From Sedimentisphaerales bacterium (GTDB lineage Bacteria; Planctomycetota; Phycisphaerae; Sedimentisphaerales; Anaerohalosphaeraceae), in NCBI GenBank assembly GCA_016926155.1, contig JAFGPC010000062.1, positions 1-37,005 of the forward strand: a stretch of 37,005 nucleotides of DNA. The letters are read 5' to 3'. The first letter of the stretch is position 1. Each line of letters opens with the position of its first letter. Under the pieces are notes generated by a model, which was not told the origin of the DNA, did no database searches, and saw nothing but the letters and a program-made list of their open reading frames with translations. Positions 15,137 to 23,951 of the stretch are shown piece by piece. The position numbers were made by a program, and so were the translations under genes.

Positions 15137-16642
15137 ATGATGCGGGCAAAACAACATTTTGTATTGGTTATCATGGCCGCTGTTTTTTTGCTTCCTTTTC
15201 TGGTTTATGCCCAACCTGTCTATGATCCTGGCCGGGAAAACACCACTCTGGAAAAATCGGTTATCATGATACGGGCTGTCGCCCAAGAATTCGACTATGT
15301 CACTCCCTGGAAACAACGGCCGATGAACCAGGGGCTTGGATCGGGCTTTATTATTGAGGGAGATCGTATTCTTACCAATGCCCATAACGTCAGTAACGCC
15401 AAATATGTTGAAGTGAAAAAACAAAATCTTCCCAAGCGATATCCTGCGATTATCATGTATGTAGGCCATGATTGCGATCTGGCAATGTTGACCGTTTTGG
15501 ATAAATCTTTTTTCGAGGGGACGATCCCGTTAGAACTCGGGGATCTACCCGAAGTTAATTCTACCGTACAAACCTATGGATTTCCGGTTGGAGGCCAGCA
15601 GGTCTCCATTACAGAAGGTGTTGTAAGTCGAGTTCAGATGGGTACTTACAGCCATACGCAGGCCGATTCCCATCTCGTGGTCCAGACCGATGCCGCGATC
15701 AATCCCGGCAATAGTGGCGGTCCGGTCGTTCAGAATGGAAAAGTGGTCGGCGTTGCCTTTCAGGGCCTCCGCGAGGCCGATAATATCGGCTATATGATCC
15801 CGACGACTGTGATTCGACACTTTTTAAAGGACGTCATAGATCGCCAATATGACAGCTTTGGTTCATTGGGATTCAGCTTTTTCCCCGGTTTGCATAATGA
15901 AAGCTACTCCCGTTACCTGAAGGTCCCTGATGGAAAAGAGGGGATCGTGGTTTTAAATACTATGATGCACAGCTCTGTGGAAGGTGTTCTTCAGCGCGAA
16001 GACGTCATTACGAAAATCGACGATTATGATATTGATAATGACGGTATGATCCGGATTGACGGTCGTTTTATACATATGTCCGAAATTATCGAACGCAAAC
16101 AGATCGGTGACAAAGTCAATCTTGTCTTCTACAGAGATGGACAGGAAAAAACCGCGGATGTGACCATAGCATTGAATCGTCCTATCCTGGATTACTCTCG
16201 ACATTTTGACCAGCAGCCGCGTTATGTTGTTTTTGCAGGTCTTACCTTTGTGCCGGTTACCCGTAATTATCTGGAAGTCTGGGGACGTAACTGGATCAGC
16301 GATATCCCCCCCTATTTACGATATCTGTTTTCCGATTCTATCTATCTGAATAAAGATCCCGAACGACAAGAATACGTCGTACTCTCTGAAATCCTCCCGG
16401 ACGAGGTAAATGTTTATGCCGGGGGATTTGAGGATCGGGTTGTGGAAAAAGTCAATGGGATAAAGATTTGGAGTTTAAATGACCTTGTAGATGCTTTTAA
16501 ATTGAATATCGACGGATTCTGTATCCTTGAATTTGTTGACTCGGAAATGCCACTTATTCTCAATGCGGAAGCAGCGAACAAGCGTCATCCATTGATTCTT
16601 GAAAAATACCAAGTACCTGCTGAAACCAATCTAGAGGGATAA
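15137..16642 (+). CDS. Exported HtrA/Deg-like serine protease
   Basis: This is a trypsin-fold protease acting outside the cytoplasm. A signal peptide (residues 1-25, FVLVIMAAVFLLPFLVYA) precedes the catalytic domain, where the triad is complete: His83 in TNAHNV, Asp114 in HDCDLAML and Ser193 in NPGNSGGP. Residues from about 235 on contain one or two PDZ-like regions (KEGIVVLNTMMHSSVEGVLQREDVITKIDDYDI; later VVEKVNGIKIWSLNDLVDAF). The 501-residue length and long C-terminal half fit the plant-type Deg group. The start is ATG 15137, 10 bases after GGAGG. It is followed 5 bases later by a paralogue lacking catalytic residues, so both are made together. Its substrates are unknown. Confidence 0.92.
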   Translation: MMRAKQHFVLVIMAAVFLLPFLVYAQPVYDPGRENTTLEKSVIMIRAVAQEFDYVTPWKQRPMNQGLGSGFIIEGDRILTNAHNVSNAKYVEVKKQNLPKRYPAIIMYVGHDCDLAMLTVLDKSFFEGTIPLELGDLPEVNSTVQTYGFPVGGQQVSITEGVVSRVQMGTYSHTQADSHLVVQTDAAINPGNSGGPVVQNGKVVGVAFQGLREADNIGYMIPTTVIRHFLKDVIDRQYDSFGSLGFSFFPGLHNESYSRYLKVPDGKEGIVVLNTMMHSSVEGVLQREDVITKIDDYDIDNDGMIRIDGRFIHMSEIIERKQIGDKVNLVFYRDGQEKTADVTIALNRPILDYSRHFDQQPRYVVFAGLTFVPVTRNYLEVWGRNWISDIPPYLRYLFSDSIYLNKDPERQEYVVLSEILPDEVNVYAGGFEDRVVEKVNGIKIWSLNDLVDAFKLNIDGFCILEFVDSEMPLILNAEAANKRHPLILEKYQVPAETNLEG

Positions 16643-16647
16643 TCCTG

Positions 16648-18165
16648 ATGGAAATTAAATCTTATATTAGCGTTATTATTGCAGCTTTTTGTCTTTCTCA
16701 AAGCGGTTGTGTCGAATCGTTAAGTTCCTCTACCAAAGAAATCAATACAGAAAAGGAGGAATTACTACAAAATTCTCTGGTTTATGTAGAAGTAACCGCC
16801 TATTCCTATGAGCAGTTTCAGCCTTGGAAAACGCCTGATTTAACCACGAGAACTGGGTTTGGCACCGCAGTTGGGCCCTACCAGATTCTGACAACGGCAT
16901 GGAACGTGGCCGATGCCGCTTTTGTAAAGCTTCGAAGACATGGTAAAAATGAGTTTATCACCGCTACCGTGAAGGTGGTTGATTATGAAAGTAATCTCTG
17001 TCTTCTGAATGTCGATCCAAATTCAGCCGGCGACCCGTTTGATCCTGTTATCTTTGACAAGGAGTATTCTGAGGGTGCAGATCTGATGGCTTACTGGCTT
17101 TCCGATGACGGACAGGTAAAAACCGGTCGTGGGTATCTCGATCGGGCGGAGGTCACATCCTCAACAGTTTCCTACGCTCGCTTTCTGAATTTTATCGCTG
17201 GAAATACAGGTAAGTCCAGTGGCCGCGGAAGGTTATATACACTTGACGACAAGGCAATCGGGATTGCCTGCTGGGCCAATACTGATAATGGAGAAAGCGG
17301 ATTAATCCCTTCAGAAACCATTAATGCCTTCCTGGAGGATTCTTATGATGACCTGTATCTTGGATTTGCGGCAGAAGGTTTCGAGGGTAATATTCTTATA
17401 AATCCCCATTTGCGTCATTACTTAAAAATCCCCCCAGAGATTAGTAACGGCATTTATGTCAGTAAGGTATATAATCTAGGCTCCGGCAGCAAGGAGCTTC
17501 AAAGTGAAGATGTTATTCTCTCCATCGATGGTCATAAAATTGACGCAACAGGACAGTTTGATCATGAATTGTATGGGCGAATTGCCTATCACTATCTTTT
17601 TTCCATTCATCAATCCGGTGAACTGATTCCAATTACTGTCTGGCGAACTGGACGTGAAATTCAGCTAACAGTTCAAGCTCTTAATTTCAAAGCTTCTGAA
17701 ATGCTTATTCCCTATTATGAATATGATATCTCGCCCGAATATATCGTTATCGGCGGGTATATCTTCCAGAAATTGACACGCAATTATTTATCCATGTGGG
17801 GAGAAGATTGGTCTGGAAAGGTCCCCCCCCATCTTTATCATTATTATCGGCAAGCTATGTTTAATCCTTCAGAAGATCGAAAGGATATTGTACTTCTGAG
17901 TTACGTATTCCCTCATCAGATCAATCTTGGTTATCATTCCCTGGGGCGTTTAGTAGTCAAAGAGTGCAATGGTACGCCGATAAGGCAATTGTCCGATATT
18001 CTCTTGGCAATAAAGACAGCGAAACCAGGCCTGTATCATACTTTTTCTTTTGAACAGGATAATCCCACTATTATTATTCCACGTGATTCCTTGGATTTAG
18101 CGAATACTCAAATCTCGGCCTTATACGGTGTTGAACAATTGTCAAGAATTCATAATACAGATTGA
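16648..18165 (+). CDS. Catalytically dead HtrA-like paralogue, probable lipoprotein
   Basis: The 505-residue product aligns along its length with the preceding protease, including the late segment YIVIGGYIFQKLTRNYLSMWGEDW (upstream YVVFAGLTFVPVTRNYLEVWGRNW). The catalytic His is Trp85 (TTAWNV) and the catalytic Asp is Asn116 (YESNLCLL); only the Ser equivalent, Ser190 in TGKSSGR, remains. It should therefore be inactive as a protease. The N-terminus has a hydrophobic stretch ending in SQSGC with Cys21, suggesting a lipoprotein, though the lipobox lacks Leu at -3. A role as regulator, partner or substrate adaptor of the active protease is an inference from pairing. Base composition is more AT-rich than the upstream genes. 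Confidence 0.85.
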   Translation: MEIKSYISVIIAAFCLSQSGCVESLSSSTKEINTEKEELLQNSLVYVEVTAYSYEQFQPWKTPDLTTRTGFGTAVGPYQILTTAWNVADAAFVKLRRHGKNEFITATVKVVDYESNLCLLNVDPNSAGDPFDPVIFDKEYSEGADLMAYWLSDDGQVKTGRGYLDRAEVTSSTVSYARFLNFIAGNTGKSSGRGRLYTLDDKAIGIACWANTDNGESGLIPSETINAFLEDSYDDLYLGFAAEGFEGNILINPHLRHYLKIPPEISNGIYVSKVYNLGSGSKELQSEDVILSIDGHKIDATGQFDHELYGRIAYHYLFSIHQSGELIPITVWRTGREIQLTVQALNFKASEMLIPYYEYDISPEYIVIGGYIFQKLTRNYLSMWGEDWSGKVPPHLYHYYRQAMFNPSEDRKDIVLLSYVFPHQINLGYHSLGRLVVKECNGTPIRQLSDILLAIKTAKPGLYHTFSFEQDNPTIIIPRDSLDLANTQISALYGVEQLSRIHNTD

Positions 18166-18223
18166 AAACACCTTGTTTATTGAACAAGAAATACATAAAA
18201 GTATTATATATAACTAATTATGC

Positions 18224-18335
18224 ATGTTATATGAATATTATTGAAACGCTTTCCTTAGAATTTCTTATCTTATCATTTCTTTAATACATCACATGTGTCT
18301 CAATTGAATGTTATATGATTGTTTCGTCATATAAC
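18224..18335. repeat. atgttatatga direct repeat and inverted partner
   Basis: The 11-mer atgttatatga occurs at 18224-18234 and 18308-18318. The second copy pairs with tcatataac at 18327-18335, a 9-base inverted repeat with an 8-base loop. It may be a protein-binding element next to the parS cluster, or chance in AT-rich DNA. Confidence 0.4.
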
Positions 18336-18589
18336 TGATAACAAAACCTAAAATTTTTACGATCCTATAAAAATCAATAGATCGCTTTTCTATTATCTAC
18401 TTCCACATTTCATAATCAATTCCTACGGATACTATTTTTCTAGAAAAATATTTTCTTTGCCTATTGTTGGAACCGAATTGCTCCTTAATGAAATATTCCT
18501 TGTCTACAATTCAACCACGATACACCTTTATGCTTTTAAAGAAAATTCTTTTATTTACTGCAGTTTCCGTCTTTCTCGCTTTAAATAGA

Positions 18590-18605
18590 TGTTTCACGTG
18601 AAACA
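18590..18605. promoter_or_regulatory. parS: parS site 1
   Basis: The 16-mer tgtttcacgtgaaaca is a perfect match to the chromosomal parS consensus and a perfect palindrome. It is the loading site for ParB, which spreads from here as a CTP-dependent clamp. It lies 168 bases before the parB start codon. Confidence 0.95.
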
Positions 18606-18658
18606 GTGAATTTATCATTTATTCCTTTTTCTTCCTGACCTTCTTTTTTTTGTTTCAT

Positions 18659-18674
18659 TGTTTCACGTGAAACA
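18659..18674. promoter_or_regulatory. parS: parS site 2
   Basis: This is a second perfect copy of tgtttcacgtgaaaca, 69 bases from the first measured start to start and 99 bases before the parB start codon. Its position in the probable parB promoter region allows ParB to repress its own gene, which is inferred. Confidence 0.95.
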
Positions 18675-18772
18675 TCAAAGAAAAAACTGGCCATTTTCCG
18701 AATACTTTGTTAATTGTATTTTCTTTATTTTCCATTTACTGATTTTTTTATGCTTATTAAGGTGGCCAAGAA

Positions 18773-19705
18773 ATGTCAAAAAAAGAAAAACGCCCACATC
18801 TCGGCAGGGGTCTTGAATCCCTTTTGGGTCCTATAAGCTCATCTCCTTTGTCATCTGAGGAGGAAATTATACCTGATCCTTCTTTTGTGCCAGATATGGA
18901 ACTTCAAGCCTCTTGTTTTGAGTTGTCTATTAATGATCTTCACCCGAATCCTTATCAACCGAGAACCACATGGGATCCTCATGATTTATTAGATTTATCC
19001 AAGTCTATTCAGTCTAACGGTGTTATCCAACCTATTCTTGTTCGAAAGACAAATATGGGTTATGAGATCATCGCTGGAGAACGTCGCTTTCGTGCTGCTA
19101 AGGACGCCGGTTTGTTAAAAGTTCCCGTGATAGTTAGACAGGCCGACGAAGAACAAATGCTTGAATTGGCCTTAGTAGAAAACATTCATCGTACTGATCT
19201 TAATCCAATCGAAAGGGCCTTGGCATATAAGAATTATCTTGAAACTTTTAAAATCAATCAAACTGAAGCCGCAGACCGCCTAGGTGAAGATCGCACAGTT
19301 ATATCTAATCACATTCGTTTATTGGATCTGCCCTCCGATGTGAAACAGATGTTAATCGAATGTAAGTTGTCCATGGGGCACGCAAGAGCTATTTTATCCC
19401 TACCTTCAGATGAACTTCGACGTAAGTTAGCTAATCGTGCAATGGCAGGGCGGCTAAGTGTTCGAGAAGTGGAACGAATCGTTCGTCTAACTGTGGAAGG
19501 AGTAAAAAAGGACTCTATAACAACCGTTAAAGATCCTAATGTATCGGATCTTGAAAAACAATTGCAGGAAGTTCTCGGTACACGTGTTCAAATTCAGACA
19601 CGCAAACGCAGTCAGAGAGGACGAATAATCATTGATTTCTATTCTTTAGATGAATTCGATCGTCTTACTCGCCATATGGGCTTGTCAGAAGCAGAGAACG
19701 TTTGA
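18773..19705 (+). CDS. parB: Chromosome-partitioning protein ParB
   Basis: ParB binds parS and acts with ParA and SMC in origin segregation. The 310-residue protein begins with the ParA-activating type N-terminus (RPHLGRGLESLLG), has the ParB/Srx CTP-binding domain (about 50-145) with AGERRFRAA (101-109) and ENIHRTDLNPIE (136-147), a central helix-turn-helix region (about 160-235; TEAADRLGEDRTVISNHIRLLDLP), and a C-terminal dimerisation region. ATG 18773 has AAGGTGG upstream. Two perfect parS sites lie in its leader. No parA gene lies beside it, unlike the usual parAB pair. The AT-rich composition continues from the preceding intergenic region. Confidence 0.95.
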   Translation: MSKKEKRPHLGRGLESLLGPISSSPLSSEEEIIPDPSFVPDMELQASCFELSINDLHPNPYQPRTTWDPHDLLDLSKSIQSNGVIQPILVRKTNMGYEIIAGERRFRAAKDAGLLKVPVIVRQADEEQMLELALVENIHRTDLNPIERALAYKNYLETFKINQTEAADRLGEDRTVISNHIRLLDLPSDVKQMLIECKLSMGHARAILSLPSDELRRKLANRAMAGRLSVREVERIVRLTVEGVKKDSITTVKDPNVSDLEKQLQEVLGTRVQIQTRKRSQRGRIIIDFYSLDEFDRLTRHMGLSEAENV

Positions 19706-19751
19706 ATCAATCCATAAACAACAACCAGTTAAAACTGGCGTCATTACCTAA

Positions 19752-20189
19752 TCATGCCTCGAAGGATCGACGCTGTCGGTTAAATGCACCTACAACCATG
19801 TCAATCATAGTCGCCTGGATCTGGGTATCCTTGAGAGAGATATTGTCGGCATTCGTCGGGCTATTGATCTGGGATCGGACAACTGTAATATTCACTACTA
19901 TGGGTCTGTGGTAGGGGGGAGGAAAAAACTGATTGCAAAAGTTGTTTCTCTCCAGGAAGCACAATTCGTCGTTGAATCGATAGAACAACAGCCTCCACAG
20001 ACCAGTAACAAAGGCAAACGATTTATTATTCGCCTGCCGGAAGCAACAAGGCGGATTCATATACCAGTACTGTTAAACTTGGTTTACAAGGATATAGCTG
20101 TATATACAGTACCCTATATACCCATATATGTTGGTGGGAGGGATAAAAAACAATCATGCCAGGAAGCTTGTTGTCCGAAGACAAAATGA
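19752..20189 (+). other. Possible remnant or frameshifted small gene
   Basis: The 553 bases between parB and the M42 gene hold no convincing gene. One plus-strand frame is open from 19752 to a TGA at 20187-20189 and encodes a protein-like sequence (LDLGILERDIVGIRRAIDLG, later LIAKVVSLQEAQFVVES), but it has no ATG; the only good start is GTG 19908, giving 93 residues. An ATG at 19754 in another frame gives MPRRIDAVG and stops after nine codons; a one-base shift would join it to the open frame. This could be a decayed gene, a frameshift or chance. I do not recognise a family. Confidence 0.25.
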
Positions 20190-20258
20190 TAAACTTGTTT
20201 TTGGCCGCCTTTTTCATAAGTAACCAAACGGCATAAATCAATACCGGGAAAGAAATCT

Positions 20259-21317
20259 ATGCGACAAGATGCTGAGAAGTTTCTAAAGGAATTACTGGAA
20301 GCGCCCAGTCCCTCCGGATTTGAGCAACCTGCCGCCAAAGTGTTCCGTGAACGTATCAAGGACTATATCGACGAAATGATCACGGATGTCCATGGCAATA
20401 CGATGGGAGTTCTCAATCCGTTGGCTAAGTTCAAGTTTATGCTGGCCGGACACATCGACGAGATCGGATTGATTATTACTCATATCGATGACAAAGGATA
20501 TCTATACACAGCACAGATCGGCGGTATGGACCCGGCGCTGCTGGTCGGCCAACGCGTCAAGATCATAGGACAAAAGGGCTCCGTCTTTGGTGTGATTGGA
20601 CGAAAAGCAATCCACCAGATGAAACCGGAAGAACGCAAAAAAAACGTCGAGATGGAAAATATCTGGATAGACATCGGCGCGGATTCGAAGAAGGAGGCTC
20701 AGAAACTTGTCTCCGTGGGCGATGCCCTTGTTGTCGATGTCGAGTGTCGACGTCTCGGTAAGGAAAAGATCGTTTCCCGCGCTATGGATGACAAGGCCGG
20801 AGCGTTCATAGTTGCCGAGGTGCTGCGGGCATTGTCCAAACGCAAATTGAATATCTCCGTAATTGGCGTAGCAACCGTCCAGGAGGAGATTGGCCTGCGC
20901 GGTGCGATTACTTCTTCCTATTCGGTACATCCCGATGCCGGGATTGCGATTGATGTGGGATTTGCCTCCGATCACCCGGAAACAGACCCAAAGCAATTGG
21001 GTGAAGTCACGCTTGGCAAGGGACCCAACCTGCATCGCGGGGCCAATATCAATCCTGTTTTAGAAAATGAACTGGAAAAATGTGCCAAGCGACTCAACAT
21101 CCCCGTACAAATCAGCGCCATACCGCGCGGAACCGGTACGGACGCCAATGCGATGCAGTTGTCACGTGGCGGAGCAACAACTGCACTGGTCAGCATTCCC
21201 AACCGCTATATGCATACGCCCGTGGAAGTGCTTTCTATCAAAGACCTGGATTCGATTATCACTCTGCTGGTCGAGTTTCTCAGCAAGCATCCGGCCAAAC
21301 GGGATTATCGTCCGTAA
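20259..21317 (+). CDS. M42-family metallo-aminopeptidase
   Basis: M42 enzymes are cytoplasmic dinuclear-metal aminopeptidases that form large tetrahedral assemblies and trim short peptides. The expected ligands are present in order: His65 and Asp67 in AGHIDEIGL, Asp178 in RAMDDKAG, Glu209/Glu210 in VQEEIGLRGA, Asp232 in DVGFASDHP and His319 in YMHTPVEV. Length (352) is typical. The start is ATG 20259 with GGGAAAG upstream. Its stop is 3 bases before the methyltransferase gene, so the two are likely co-transcribed. Some relatives were once called endoglucanases or deblocking aminopeptidases; which peptides this one prefers cannot be read from sequence. Confidence 0.93.
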   Translation: MRQDAEKFLKELLEAPSPSGFEQPAAKVFRERIKDYIDEMITDVHGNTMGVLNPLAKFKFMLAGHIDEIGLIITHIDDKGYLYTAQIGGMDPALLVGQRVKIIGQKGSVFGVIGRKAIHQMKPEERKKNVEMENIWIDIGADSKKEAQKLVSVGDALVVDVECRRLGKEKIVSRAMDDKAGAFIVAEVLRALSKRKLNISVIGVATVQEEIGLRGAITSSYSVHPDAGIAIDVGFASDHPETDPKQLGEVTLGKGPNLHRGANINPVLENELEKCAKRLNIPVQISAIPRGTGTDANAMQLSRGGATTALVSIPNRYMHTPVEVLSIKDLDSIITLLVEFLSKHPAKRDYRP

Positions 21318-21320
21318 CTT

Positions 21321-22505
21321 ATGGACTCCGATAAAACATATATCATTCAGATATCTTGTGGCCTGGGTTTGACACCTTTTTTGGAAGGGGAGTTGATGGA
21401 TCTGGGTTACTCTATTCACTTAAAGCACGAGACCGGTGTCGAAATTAAAGGCACCCTCCAAGATGTCATGCAATTGAATCTGTATCTTCGTACGGCATAT
21501 AACGTCATGCTGCTGATCAAATCATTCCGCTGCCGATCTCCACAACAACTTTACGAAGAGGTGTTCGATTACGCATGGGAACAACTTGTTGATAGAAATG
21601 GTTATATCAGTATTGTCAGCCGCGTGGATACACCCAGCATCAACAATACGATGTTCGCCAATCTCAAAGTTAAAGATGCAATCGTTGATCGGATTCTTGA
21701 GAAAACCGGTTCGCGACCTGATTCCGGCAAAGAGCGAAAAGGATTGCTTTTTCATTTATACTGGAAGGGGGACAAGGCCTGGCTGTATTTGAATACGTCC
21801 GGACGGAAATTGTCAGATCGCGGTTATCGTAAGATGCCTCATAGCGCTCCGATGCGTGAATCGCTGGCAGCAGCCGTACTTCTGGCAACAAAATATGACG
21901 GCTCGGTTCCATTATTAAATCCAATGTGCGGCAGTGGGACACTGGCAATCGAGGCGGCATTGATAGCGATACGCAAGGCCCCGGGTTTATTGCGAAGCAG
22001 CTATGCCTTTCTAGAGATGAAGAATTGTAAAAAGGACTTTTGGCAATCGCTGCGGACCAAGGCACTGAACGATAGTCGATGTTATACCAAAACGCATAAA
22101 CCCAGGCCGATCTGGGCGACGGATCATGACCCGAAAGCGATTCAGGCGGCAAAGAAGAATGCTCAGACCGCCGGTGTGGATCAATGGATCGAGTTTCAGG
22201 TCTGCGATTTTTCTGAAACACCCATACAGGATGATCCGGGTATTGTTATCATGAATCCGGAGTATGGGCAGCGGCTTGGCCAGATCAGGGCTCTGGAAGA
22301 GACCTATGGCAGGATCGGCGATTTTTTTAAACGGCGATGCTGCGGTTGGACAGGTTATATATTTACAGGCAACCTGGACTTGGCCAAGAAGGTCGGTCTG
22401 CGAACACGAAGGCGTATTCCCTTTTTCAATGCTGAAATCGAGTGCCGGCTGCTGGAATATGAGCTGTATGCCGGAACGAGAAAGACCGGTCCGGCAGGAG
22501 AGTAA
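21321..22505 (+). CDS. THUMP-domain rRNA methyltransferase, RlmL/YpsC-like
   Basis: The protein resembles the N-terminal half of RlmL, which makes N2-methylguanosine in 23S rRNA. Residues 1-160 contain the ferredoxin-like and THUMP region (LRTAYNVMLLIKSFRC, then LFHLYWKGDKAWLYLNTSGRKLSDRGYR). The class I methyltransferase domain follows: NPMCGSGTLAIEAAL (200-214) for SAM binding, ATDHDPKAIQAAKKN, and the catalytic loop MNPEYGQRLG (311-320). The family loop is normally NPPYG; here the second Pro is Glu. At 394 residues it matches the single-domain YpsC branch rather than full-length RlmL. It starts 3 bases after the M42 gene. Confidence 0.9.
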   Translation: MDSDKTYIIQISCGLGLTPFLEGELMDLGYSIHLKHETGVEIKGTLQDVMQLNLYLRTAYNVMLLIKSFRCRSPQQLYEEVFDYAWEQLVDRNGYISIVSRVDTPSINNTMFANLKVKDAIVDRILEKTGSRPDSGKERKGLLFHLYWKGDKAWLYLNTSGRKLSDRGYRKMPHSAPMRESLAAAVLLATKYDGSVPLLNPMCGSGTLAIEAALIAIRKAPGLLRSSYAFLEMKNCKKDFWQSLRTKALNDSRCYTKTHKPRPIWATDHDPKAIQAAKKNAQTAGVDQWIEFQVCDFSETPIQDDPGIVIMNPEYGQRLGQIRALEETYGRIGDFFKRRCCGWTGYIFTGNLDLAKKVGLRTRRRIPFFNAEIECRLLEYELYAGTRKTGPAGE

Positions 22506-22570
22506 AAGGGCCTATGAACTTCGGGACAGAATCGGATGGATTTAGATTGAATACCGTATAGACAAATCTC

Positions 22571-22599
22571 TTGACCAATTTGCCTTTGGGCGTTAGGAT
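22571..22599 (+). promoter_or_regulatory. Candidate promoter of the membrane protein gene
   Basis: TTGACC (22571-22576), a 17-base spacer and TAGGAT (22594-22599) lie 31 bases before ATG 22631. The -35 match is good and the -10 moderate. Confidence 0.45.
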
Positions 22600-22630
22600 T
22601 CTTCGTTCTGTAAACATAGGATGTAAACGA

Positions 22631-23542
22631 ATGGAATTAACCTGGCGGATGAGATTACGGATCGTGGCTGCGATGGGCGTTGGGATTCTTCTACTGGGCC
22701 TGATTGCCCAGCCTTTGATTATGCCTACCGATCCGGAACGAGGCATCACTCTCTTCGGAGACTCGGTCAGTATCCCGGATATGGCAGTATGTATAGCTTT
22801 GGCGTTTGCTTCGGGACTTATCGGTTTCTTCCTGGCGTATCCCTACGGTTGGTATGTTGCTCCCTTGGCCGCTCCGGCAGGTTTGTGTTTCTGGACGCTC
22901 CGATCCGGGAACATGCTCTCTCTTATTCGAGCCAACAGTACTCTTGCGCAAAGGCAGTTACTTTATAGTTCCCTTAGCCGGGAAGGCTTTTTCTGGCTTG
23001 CTATCGTAGTAGCCGGTTACGCCGGGGTTTTTGTCGGCAGAGCCATTACTCGTAAACAGCCGCCGGATATACCGGGCCAGGACCCGGCCAATTCCAAGGG
23101 GAATAATGTAGTTAATATCCTGGCAGCCCTGGTTATCTCGGTAATTATCGGGCAGATTGCTCTGGGTATTTTCGCCCAGGGAGTCCGTATTTTTGACGCC
23201 CAAATTGGTTCGGTCGTAGCCCAACCCGGCAATGGACAGATCGCTTTTGCGGTTTTTGTGGCTTTCGGTCTGGCTGCCTGGTTCATAAAGCGTTTTTTGG
23301 ATGTCAACTACGTTGTTACCGTAATATCTTCTGCTATCGTGGTTTATGTCGTAATTGTCTTCGTCGCTTCCAAGCCTGATGTTTTGGGACACATGGTTGA
23401 TAATTATCCGGCTGCTTTTTTCCCCAGACCTGTGTGTGCCATTCTGCCGATCCAAATGGTTTCCTGGGCTGCCCTTGGGTCCGTAGCCGGGTATTGGACC
23501 GCTGTTAAAATGGAATATCACCGAAAAAACGACTTACAGTAA
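22631..23542 (+). CDS. Multi-pass inner membrane protein, unknown function
   Basis: I do not recognise a family. The 303 residues contain about seven hydrophobic segments: ILLLGLIAQPLI near the N-terminus, MAVCIALAFASGLIGFFLAYP, APLAAPAGLCFWTL, FWLAIVVAGYAGVFVG, ILAALVISVIIGQIALGIFAQ, IAFAVFVAFGLAAWFI, VVTVISSAIVVYVVIVFVA and a final AILPIQMVSWAALGSVAGY. A hydrophilic loop with DIPGQDPANSKGN separates the two halves. There is no transporter or enzyme motif. I chose ATG 22631 with GGA 10 bases upstream over a TTG at 22571, which coincides with a promoter -35 box. Confidence 0.8.
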   Translation: MELTWRMRLRIVAAMGVGILLLGLIAQPLIMPTDPERGITLFGDSVSIPDMAVCIALAFASGLIGFFLAYPYGWYVAPLAAPAGLCFWTLRSGNMLSLIRANSTLAQRQLLYSSLSREGFFWLAIVVAGYAGVFVGRAITRKQPPDIPGQDPANSKGNNVVNILAALVISVIIGQIALGIFAQGVRIFDAQIGSVVAQPGNGQIAFAVFVAFGLAAWFIKRFLDVNYVVTVISSAIVVYVVIVFVASKPDVLGHMVDNYPAAFFPRPVCAILPIQMVSWAALGSVAGYWTAVKMEYHRKNDLQ

Positions 23543-23951
23543 GTTCTATATTTACAAGTACTTACAAGAGTTCACGCAAGCTCATACGAACAATTCCCTC
23601 TGTGCAATCGAATAAAGAGAAGGTGGTGTATGAAGTTTCCCCCTTTTTTATTAGATAGTATCTTTTTCAAATCGCTCATTCGTACATAAGTTCTTTTTGT
23701 AAAAAGGTTAATATCGTTTTGGACCGATAAAGACAGATCGAGTCTCCAAATGCGGAAAATTTACTACTTGCCCTCCGGAAAAACGCCGATGATGGTATTA
23801 CTTGTTGCAGTGACCGGGCTGGACTGCCGATAGAAAAGAGTCGGCAAGGGGCGAGTCACCGGCGTATAAATATTGATAAGAGAAAAGGTTACCGTAAGCA
23901 CCCGCGAGCAGTTGGTCGGGGCGACCAGCAGAACTAGAAGGAGTCGAGATA
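23543..23951 (+). other. Structured leader region of csrA
   Basis: No gene is visible in these 409 bases. The last 150 contain nested stems: gtgac (23811-23815) can pair with gtcac (23855-23859), enclosing hairpin tgccga/tcggca (23825-23830, 23841-23846) and a GGA at 23821-23823; a second hairpin tggtcg-GGG-cgacca is at 23913-23927. The csrA ribosome binding site AAGGAG (23938-23943) follows. CsrA binds GGA motifs in RNA, so self-regulation is possible. No convincing promoter was found. Confidence 0.4.

Larger units (their letters stand above)
18166..18772. other. AT-rich intergenic region before parB
   Basis: No gene is visible in these 607 bases. The region is strikingly AT-rich, carries two perfect parS sites (listed separately), two direct copies of atgttatatga (18224-18234 and 18308-18318) and an inverted copy that makes the hairpin gttatatga/tcatataac (18310-18318, 18327-18335). 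I found no perfect DnaA box (TTATCCACA). Confidence 0.7.

Noticed and set aside
18166-18772. Replication origin
   Set aside because: AT-rich and beside parS/parB, but I found no perfect DnaA box and no dnaA or gidA nearby, so parS alone does not prove oriC.
19702-19914. A 70-codon plus-strand ORF overlapping the parB stop
   Set aside because: It overlaps parB by four bases but has no recognisable motif or ribosome binding site, and competes with the longer open frame at 19752-20189.
23543-23951. Known riboswitch before csrA
   Set aside because: I compared the visible stems with the c-di-GMP riboswitch core from memory and saw no match; only generic hairpins remain.
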